Source: CAWHBO01 sp963827735 (GTDB lineage: Bacteria > Patescibacteriota > Patescibacteriia > Patescibacteriales > UBA12075). From it: 64,000 nucleotides of DNA. The notes beneath the pieces were generated by a model. It saw nothing but the letters and a program-made list of their open reading frames with translations. It searched no databases and had not been told where the DNA came from. Shown here piece after piece: positions 58,810 through 64,000 of the stretch. Position 1 is the stretch's first letter, and the number at the start of each line of letters is the position of its first letter. Position numbers and translations under genes: made by a program. The stretch is taken from NCBI GenBank assembly GCA_963827735.1, contig CAWHBO010000003.1:372001-436000 (forward strand), given 5' to 3'.

Positions 58810-60681
58810 TTATTCGTTTGATTTTTCAGCCAACGAGAGATCGGTTTCCCCTTTTTTACCCCCTGGTTTTATGCCCAGCAATTCTTCAAATCTGTCTTTT
58901 TCAATGGTCTCTTTTTCCAACAGTTCAGCGACAATTATCTCCAGCTTTTCCTTGTGCTCTGCGACAATTTCTTTGGCTATCACTTCTGCCCTGCTGATAA
59001 AACCGCTAATCTCTTCGTCAATTTTTTCAGCTACTTTTTCAGAATAATCCCGCTGTTCGGTTATTTCTCTTCCCAGAAAAATCATTTCTTCTTTTTCGCC
59101 GTAAGTCCTTGGCCCCAAATTTTCAGACATCCCGAAATCAGTGATCAATTTTCGCGCCGTACTTGTCGCCTTTCTTAAATCCGAAGTAGCTCCGGTAGTC
59201 ACTTCTCCAAAAATTTCTTTTTCCGTAACATACCCCCCAAGAAGCACGGAGATTTCTTCAATATACTCGGTCTTGGTGTACATGTGCCTGTCCTCGGTTG
59301 GCAGCTTAAGCGTATACCCGCCCGCCCGCCCCCTGGCAATGATGGAAACTTTATGCACGGGATCAGTGTTTGGCAGCAAATGCGCCACGACAGCATGTCC
59401 TGCCTCATGATAAGCGGTTATCTTTCTTTCTTGCGGCGTGATCATCCTGCTTTTTCTCTCCGGTCCCAGCATCACTTTTTCAATCGCCTCAAAAAGCTCT
59501 TCCATGGTGATGATCTTTTTGTTGTTTCTAGCCGCCAAAATCGCGCCTTCATTTAAAAGATTAGCCAGGTCAGCGCCTGAAAATCCGGGAGTGCGTTCAG
59601 CGACTCTTCTTAAGGACACTTCTTTGGCTAAAGGTTTTTTTCTGGCATGGATTTTAAGAATCGCTTCTCTGTCTTGGATATCGGGATTATCCAAAATCAC
59701 CTGCCGGTCAAAACGTCCGGGCCTAAGCAGCGCCGGATCAAGCACATCCGGCCGATTTGTCGCCGCCATAACGATGATGTTGACACTCGGATCAAAACCG
59801 TCCATTTCCACCAAAATCTGATTTAAGGTCTGTTCACGTTCATCATGCGAACCTCCGAGTCCGGCTCCGCGCCTTCTGCCCACTGCATCTATCTCATCAA
59901 TAAAAACGATGCAGGGCGAATTTTTTTTGGCTTTCTTAAAAAGGTCCCGAACGCGCGATGCGCCGACCCCGACGAACATTTCCACAAATTCTGAACCTGA
60001 TATATGAAAGAAAGGCACGTCTGCTTCTCCTGCCACCGCCCTTGCCAGCAATGTTTTGCCTGTGCCTGGAGTCCCCAGAAGCAGAACGCCTCGCGGAATC
60101 CTTGCTCCCAGATCAAGAAATTTTTTGGGGTTGCGCAAAAATTCCACCACTTCCATCAACTCCTCTTTTGCCTCTTTCACTCCCGCCACATCTTTAAAGG
60201 TAACCTTGTTCTTTTGATCTTTAGAAAATTCCTTGGCCTGGCTCTGTCCAAACATCATTGCCCGTGAATTCGCCCCCTGCACGCTTCTCAGCATAAAGAA
60301 AACGAAGGCGCCAATCAAAAGGAATGGGATCAAAAATGGAAGGATTGCCCCCAGCCAATAATTCCACCCCTCATTCTCTCTGACATCGATGTTCAAGCTG
60401 GAAATAATTTCCGCTGCAATCCCATAATTTTTAAAAAGTTCTGACAAGGTTTCTCCTGTCTCTTTTTTTACAATCTCTTTCTTCCCATCTTTCAGTTTTA
60501 CCTCAAGTTCTGTTCCATTGACAGAGATTGAATCAACCAGACCGCCTTCAATCTGCTTGATAAACTGCCCCATTGTCGCCTTTTCGGGACTGCTAAGACT
60601 TCCGTTGGTTAAAGCGAAGGCTGAGGCAATAAGCAGAAAAATAACAAAAAATATTATAAAATTTTTAATCAAGTTTTTCAT
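58810..60681 (-). CDS. ftsH: ATP-dependent zinc metalloprotease FtsH
   Basis: A 623-residue membrane protease. Helices lie near 5-24 and 108-130, with an extracytoplasmic domain between. The AAA+ module has GTPGTGKT near 205, [15 protein letters not shown] and the second region of homology ([18 protein letters not shown]). The peptidase has HEAGH near 423 and the later Asp ligand. FtsH degrades misassembled membrane proteins and short-lived regulators, and also ssrA-tagged proteins, a link to the tmRNA in this window. Confidence 0.97.
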   Translation of the reverse strand: MKNLIKNFIIFFVIFLLIASAFALTNGSLSSPEKATMGQFIKQIEGGLVDSISVNGTELEVKLKDGKKEIVKKETGETLSELFKNYGIAAEIISSLNIDVRENEGWNYWLGAILPFLIPFLLIGAFVFFMLRSVQGANSRAMMFGQSQAKEFSKDQKNKVTFKDVAGVKEAKEELMEVVEFLRNPKKFLDLGARIPRGVLLLGTPGTGKTLLARAVAGEADVPFFHISGSEFVEMFVGVGASRVRDLFKKAKKNSPCIVFIDEIDAVGRRRGAGLGGSHDEREQTLNQILVEMDGFDPSVNIIVMAATNRPDVLDPALLRPGRFDRQVILDNPDIQDREAILKIHARKKPLAKEVSLRRVAERTPGFSGADLANLLNEGAILAARNNKKIITMEELFEAIEKVMLGPERKSRMITPQERKITAYHEAGHAVVAHLLPNTDPVHKVSIIARGRAGGYTLKLPTEDRHMYTKTEYIEEISVLLGGYVTEKEIFGEVTTGATSDLRKATSTARKLITDFGMSENLGPRTYGEKEEMIFLGREITEQRDYSEKVAEKIDEEISGFISRAEVIAKEIVAEHKEKLEIIVAELLEKETIEKDRFEELLGIKPGGKKGETDLSLAEKSNE

Positions 60682-60770
60682 ATTTAAAATTTTAAATCAT
60701 TTATTCTTAATGGTACAATAATATTCTATTTTTCTCAAAAAGTAAAGCCGGAGACAATCGGCGACCATGC

Positions 60771-60805
60771 AAAAACTCGCCCCGCAAAATACGGGACGAG
60801 TTTTT
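60771..60805. terminator. Terminator behind rpsA
   Basis: AAAAACTCGCCCCG and CGGGACGAGTTTTT form a 14-bp stem with one mismatch and a 7-base loop. It follows rpsA by 12 bases on the minus strand and has A/T tracts on both sides. Confidence 0.85.
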
Positions 60806-60816
60806 AAAAAATAATT

Positions 60817-62115
60817 TTATTTTGTTTCTTTTTTCTTTGACTTCTTTTCAACGGTTTTATCAGTGTGAGCTTTCTTTGTTTCCTTAACTTTTTTTTCAAC
60901 CTTTTCAACCTCTTTTTTCTCGTCGCTGCCAGTCTTTTTTTCATTTGCATCTTCTTGCTTCTCTTCCTTTGCTTCCGGCTCATTGTTCTCATCTTTATAG
61001 GCCAGGCCTAAACGATGGTCTTTTGCTTCAATGGATACGATTTCAAAGTTCCTCACTTCCCTCTGATTGAATTTTTCATTAACTTTCTGCCTGGCAGCCA
61101 GATTCAATTGGCTGATATGGGCCAAACCGTGAATCTCATCATCCAACGAAACGAAGAGCCCAAAAGGATTTACTTTGAGGATGTGCCCTTTAACGATCTG
61201 GCCGATCTTGTACTTTTCAGCGACCGCCACCCAAGGATCCTGTATCAATTTTTTGGCGCTTAAGAAAATTTTGGAGTTATCAAGGCTGATAACCTCCGCT
61301 TTTATGGCATCGCCTACGTTATACAAATCATTCGGGTTGTCTATTCTTTGCCAAGCAAGTTCGGAAATATGCACCAGTCCTTCCAAATTTTCGCCAAAAG
61401 AGATAAAAACGCCAAAATCGGTTATGGCTGTGATTGTTCCCTCCACGATGGTTCCAATTTTATACTTGGCGATCACGTCTTGCTGTTTTTCATTCCAAGC
61501 CTCTTTTTCAGAAAAAATGATCTTATCTTCTTTTTCGTCAAGAGTCATCACTTTTACGTCAAATTCCACTCCGGCAAAACTTCTTAATTTTTCCAATATT
61601 TTACTCTTGTCTCCGCCGTTGATTCTGGGATAATTTTCAGGCGCCAATTGTGATACTGGTAAAAATCCTGGAATCTGGCGATACTTTGCCAAGAGTCCGC
61701 CTTTGTTGGCGTCAATAATTTTTACTTTTATCACGCTCCCATTCTTGAAGGAATTGCGCAGTTCCATCCAGGCTTTTTCCTGCCCTGCGAACCTAAAACT
61801 CAACTCCAGTTCGCCATTCTCGTTTTCTTGATCAACGACCGTTGCTTCAACTTCATCTCCCGGTTTAAGCTTTGCATAGTCATCATCTTCCTCATATAAC
61901 TCCGGACCGCGGACCACGCCGGTCAAAATACCCTTGATGTCCAGCTTAACCTCCGCTTTTGACGCTGAAATCACAATCCCCTTGATGGTTTCTCCAACCA
62001 AAGGTTCTTTAAAGTCATCAGCTGCCAAGAGCTTTTCAAACTCCAAAGAATTCATTTTATTTTCTTCATTTTGCATAGTAGTCATACTTGTTTTTTTCTT
62101 TTTATTGAAATCCAT
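60817..62115 (-). CDS. rpsA: 30S ribosomal protein S1 (four S1 domains)
   Basis: A 432-residue protein with four S1 RNA-binding domains starting near residues 40 (VGETIKGIVISASKAEVKLDI), 125, 205 (KIGTIVEGTITAITDFGVFISFGENLEGLVHISELAW) and 290 (KIGQIVKGHILKVNPFGLFVSLDDEIHGLAHISQL). A long Lys/Glu-rich tail follows. S1 helps mRNAs onto the 30S subunit, especially those without a Shine-Dalgarno site, which is fitting in this genome. The frame is open to 62214, but that part crosses a structured leader, so the ATG at 62115 (MDFNKKKKTSM) is preferred. Confidence 0.9.
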   Translation of the reverse strand: MDFNKKKKTSMTTMQNEENKMNSLEFEKLLAADDFKEPLVGETIKGIVISASKAEVKLDIKGILTGVVRGPELYEEDDDYAKLKPGDEVEATVVDQENENGELELSFRFAGQEKAWMELRNSFKNGSVIKVKIIDANKGGLLAKYRQIPGFLPVSQLAPENYPRINGGDKSKILEKLRSFAGVEFDVKVMTLDEKEDKIIFSEKEAWNEKQQDVIAKYKIGTIVEGTITAITDFGVFISFGENLEGLVHISELAWQRIDNPNDLYNVGDAIKAEVISLDNSKIFLSAKKLIQDPWVAVAEKYKIGQIVKGHILKVNPFGLFVSLDDEIHGLAHISQLNLAARQKVNEKFNQREVRNFEIVSIEAKDHRLGLAYKDENNEPEAKEEKQEDANEKKTGSDEKKEVEKVEKKVKETKKAHTDKTVEKKSKKKETK

Positions 62116-62131
62116 TTTGAAAAATTTACAA

Positions 62132-62221
62132 TAAAAAAAGACCACTTTAACCTTTTTCGGGGCTACCGAAAATAAGTCTTTCAGCCACCTCATTCCCAAA
62201 AGGGAAATACTCACTGAAAGA
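62132..62221 (-). promoter_or_regulatory. Structured 5' leader of rpsA with terminator-like second hairpin
   Basis: On the minus strand hairpin 1 pairs TCTTTCAG (62221-62214) with CTGAAAGA (62184-62177), with inner stem TTCCC / GGGAA. Hairpin 2 pairs TTTTCGG (62172-62166) with CCGAAAA (62160-62154), extended by GAC / GTC, then runs into CTTTTTTTATT (62142-62132). This is the layout of an attenuator or riboregulator, possibly autoregulation by S1. No known riboswitch class was recognised. Confidence 0.55.
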
Positions 62222-62354
62222 TTGATTATAGGTGATTTAATTTAAAAATACATTGCGAAATAACATTATCATAATAATTTAAAAAAAGCAAGGGGTAAAA
62301 AATAAAATAGGCCTTGTCCTATTATATTAATAATGTCAACATTAAAATAATTAC

Positions 62355-62395
62355 TTTTTTTAAAAAACGGCCTGCAAAAAGCAAGCCATTTTTTA
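62355..62395 (-). terminator. Terminator behind the thioredoxin-fold lipoprotein gene
   Basis: On the minus strand GGCTTGC and GCAGGCC form a 7-bp stem (one G-U) with a 5-base loop, flanked by A6 before and a T6 run after. Confidence 0.78.
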
Positions 62396-62414
62396 TCTAA
62401 AAAAGTTTTTTTTG

Positions 62415-63356
62415 TTATTGGCACCCCCCGGTTGCCGCCTCCCCTTCGGCGCTTAAGGTTTGATTGCATTCAGCCGGCGCCGTCTCAAAGGCTGAGCAAA
62501 TCGCTGTTTTATAGCCTTCCGGCGTCCTGGCGGCATTCACTTTGCTTCCATTGATGATCAAAGTCGGAGATCCGCTCACGCCATAGCCCTGAGCAATCGC
62601 ATCTTCTCCCTTTATCAAAGCGGCGCCTTCTTTTGTAACGCAGGCCTCCACCTTGCTCGCATTGGCTCCTGCATTTTTTGCCGCAGTTTTCCAGCAAGTA
62701 GCATAAGCTTCTTCCCCTTGGCGATAAATCGGATAACATTTTTCATTTATCTCATTTACATATTTCCATAAGACGTCTTTGCTGTAATTCTTTTCAATGC
62801 ACAACTGTCTGGCATCCTCAATGCCCTCAATCGGTCCATGAAGGGATTTTACGTCATTGATGTTGTCTGTGGGAACACTGGCAATGAAGTTGACGTTGAT
62901 ATCAGCTTTCGTTTTTAGAAGATCATAAACCGGCGCGAGCGCTTTTTCAGCGATCACCCCGTAAGGACAAAAACTCATAACAAACAGCTCCACTTTCGGT
63001 TTTTCTGATTTTGGCGCGGTTGAAGCGGTTTCTGGTGTTGATGAAGCCTTCTGGTCAGCAATTTTTTTCTCTGTTTCAGCAATATCCATAACTTGCGGGA
63101 AAAACTTGTTTCCGTCTTTTGTTATATATGTGATAACCTCTTGCCCGCTGGACATGTTTATTACGACTTTATATAAGCCATTTTCTTCAACCGCTTCTTT
63201 AACCGTAACTTCTTGGCCTGCTTGAACCAAATTGGTATTTATAAAAGACAAAGCTTTAACTTTTGCCTCGTCAAGGCTGACAACAATCATCTTGTCGCGT
63301 GAACATCCGGAAATCAGCAAAACAAAAACCAAACTTAAAAATATAATTTTTTTCAT
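62415..63356 (-). CDS. DsbA-like thioredoxin-fold lipoprotein
   Basis: A 313-residue exported protein. The signal sequence ends in a lipobox LISGC (Cys18), to be modified by Lgt (24623-25444). Residues 25-85 form a PepSY-like small domain, a Pro/Ser/Thr linker follows, and from about 115 comes a thioredoxin fold with VELFVMSFCPYGVIAE and the cis-Pro segment GVSGSPTLIING. The active site is CPYG, one Cys instead of CxxC, so classic dithiol oxidation is unlikely without other Cys residues; several Cys occur further on (LCIEKN, KCYP, TCWK, ACVT). A role in extracytoplasmic thiol chemistry is probable. Confidence 0.82.
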   Translation of the reverse strand: MKKIIFLSLVFVLLISGCSRDKMIVVSLDEAKVKALSFINTNLVQAGQEVTVKEAVEENGLYKVVINMSSGQEVITYITKDGNKFFPQVMDIAETEKKIADQKASSTPETASTAPKSEKPKVELFVMSFCPYGVIAEKALAPVYDLLKTKADINVNFIASVPTDNINDVKSLHGPIEGIEDARQLCIEKNYSKDVLWKYVNEINEKCYPIYRQGEEAYATCWKTAAKNAGANASKVEACVTKEGAALIKGEDAIAQGYGVSGSPTLIINGSKVNAARTPEGYKTAICSAFETAPAECNQTLSAEGEAATGGCQ

Positions 63357-63519
63357 AAATATTATTGTTATTAATTATTATATTTCAACTAACAAATATA
63401 AGATTATCAGAAAATATCCTTTAAGTCAAAACTTTAAGACAACCAATGCGGACTTAAAACAACAAAAACAACATATTGCTCTGGTTGAAAATTTTTCTTT
63501 ATTTTACAAGGTTTCTATG

Positions 63520-63528
63520 TTATAATTT
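63520..63528 (+). promoter_or_regulatory. Extended -10 promoter of ftsK
   Basis: TGT-TATAAT is an extended -10 element. There is no good -35 match at 17 bases. It lies 56 bases before the ftsK start codon. Confidence 0.5.
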
Positions 63529-63583
63529 ATACACATTCGGGTAGGAATACCTGGTTTTTGTATTTGATTATTAATTTTAGAAT

Positions 63584-64000
63584 ATGGGCAGAAGAAACAA
63601 AAAAAGCATATTAAGTTTTATAAGAATCCCCAGCTTAGATCTTGACTCTGACACCAAAAAAGGAATTTTTATCATATTTATTTTAGCGCTGGGCGCTCTC
63701 AGCCTTTTGGGTCTCTTTGACAAAGCCGGGCTGATCGGAGAATACCTGAAATCAGGCATAACTTTTCTTTTTGGCTGGGGTAAATGGCTGATTCCGATCA
63801 TGCTCCTCGGGTGGGGGTATTTACTGTATGACGAAGGACGTTTTGAAGTAAGAGCAAAAAATTATATCGGCAGCTTTTTGTTCATTTTTTCTTTTCATGC
63901 TCTGCTCTTCCTTTTTGTACGGCGTGATCTTTGGGATCAAGGCTTAAGCGCCGGAGCAGGCGGAGGATACATCGGCCTCATCCTGGCAAATGCGCTCATA
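63584..64000 (+). CDS. ftsK: DNA translocase FtsK, N-terminal membrane part (cut by window end)
   Basis: The frame opens at MGRRNKKSILSFIRIPSLDL and stays open to the window edge (139 residues). It has hydrophobic helices near 27-45, 60-80 and 95-113, separated by short loops (FDKAGLIGEYLKSG and RRDLWDQGLSAGAGGGYIG), the 4-TM FtsK/SpoIIIE N-terminus that anchors the motor at the division septum. The motor and gamma domains lie beyond the window. A stand-alone gamma domain is encoded at 42979-43299. Confidence 0.85.
   Translation, partial: MGRRNKKSILSFIRIPSLDLDSDTKKGIFIIFILALGALSLLGLFDKAGLIGEYLKSGITFLFGWGKWLIPIMLLGWGYLLYDEGRFEVRAKNYIGSFLFIFSFHALLFLFVRRDLWDQGLSAGAGGGYIGLILANALI

Noticed and set aside
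62116..62214. Longer rpsA start at 62214
   Set aside because: The extra 33 residues are not S1-like and would be translated across two strong hairpins.
1..64000. UGA recoding as in Gracilibacteria/SR1
   Set aside because: Several conserved genes (for example polA and murL) end at TGA, and no conserved gene is interrupted by in-frame TGA.

Overview
The window looks like chromosomal DNA from a member of the Patescibacteria (Candidate Phyla Radiation), Parcubacteria-like. The evidence is AT-rich DNA with many intergenic palindromes, very compact gene spacing, frequent starts without a Shine-Dalgarno sequence, small hypothetical membrane proteins, a four-repeat S1 protein, a translin-family gene beside a PilB ATPase, the MurL/MurD glutamate-epimerising route, and intergenic CTTCGGCAAGCTCAGGACAGG-type repeats. 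TGA is used as a normal stop (polA and murL both end in TGA), which argues against the recoded Gracilibacteria/SR1 lineages. The lineage call is inference; no rRNA gene is present.

Layout: 1-11.1 kb holds a phosphoglucose/phosphomannose isomerase, gyrA, a PBP1A-type penicillin-binding protein, a GalT-like uridylyltransferase, RNase J and tRNA-Leu(CAG). 11.1-15.0 kb holds an anchored peptide-binding protein, secG, the infC-rpmI-rplT translation operon and tRNA-Gly. 15.2-17.3 kb is a cassette with a predicted beta-barrel secreted protein, a small membrane protein and a TrmB-like regulator around a symmetric promoter/operator. 17.4-26.5 kb holds polA, murL-murD, holA, rpsT, lgt and a NYN/PIN-domain protein. 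26.6-32.4 kb holds tRNA-Leu(UAA), a GIY-YIG protein, repeats, tmRNA next to smpB, tRNA-Ala, an LysM-M23 endopeptidase and a DEAD-box helicase.

32.4-48.4 kb is an accessory island. Its first part is a type I restriction-modification operon on the minus strand: half-size hsdS, hsdM, a NYN ribonuclease-like gene, an unknown gene with a HEPN-like motif, full hsdS, hsdR, a YgjP metallopeptidase and a membrane protein. A promoter-operator-terminator unit for a roughly 65-nt RNA sits on the opposite strand inside the operon. Its second part is an integrative element: an orphan FtsK-gamma domain protein, a DUF5659-like protein, a helix-turn-helix protein, an iteron-like array, and a large serine recombinase whose 3' end runs into tRNA-Glu. 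Two similarly built pseudoknot/terminator leader RNAs, each directly behind a promoter, face outward in this element.

48.4-64.0 kb returns to housekeeping genes: chorismate mutase, uvrA, an AMMECR1 protein, an inositol-phosphatase-family enzyme, a phosphodiesterase, an amino-acid permease, translin plus PilB between two palindromic elements, a membrane protein, ftsH, rpsA with a structured leader, a thioredoxin-fold lipoprotein, and the start of ftsK, cut by the window edge.

The most novel-looking parts are the composite restriction operon with its embedded nuclease genes and small RNA, and the paired leader RNAs of the integrative element. All functional statements come from reading motifs by eye; no database search was possible.
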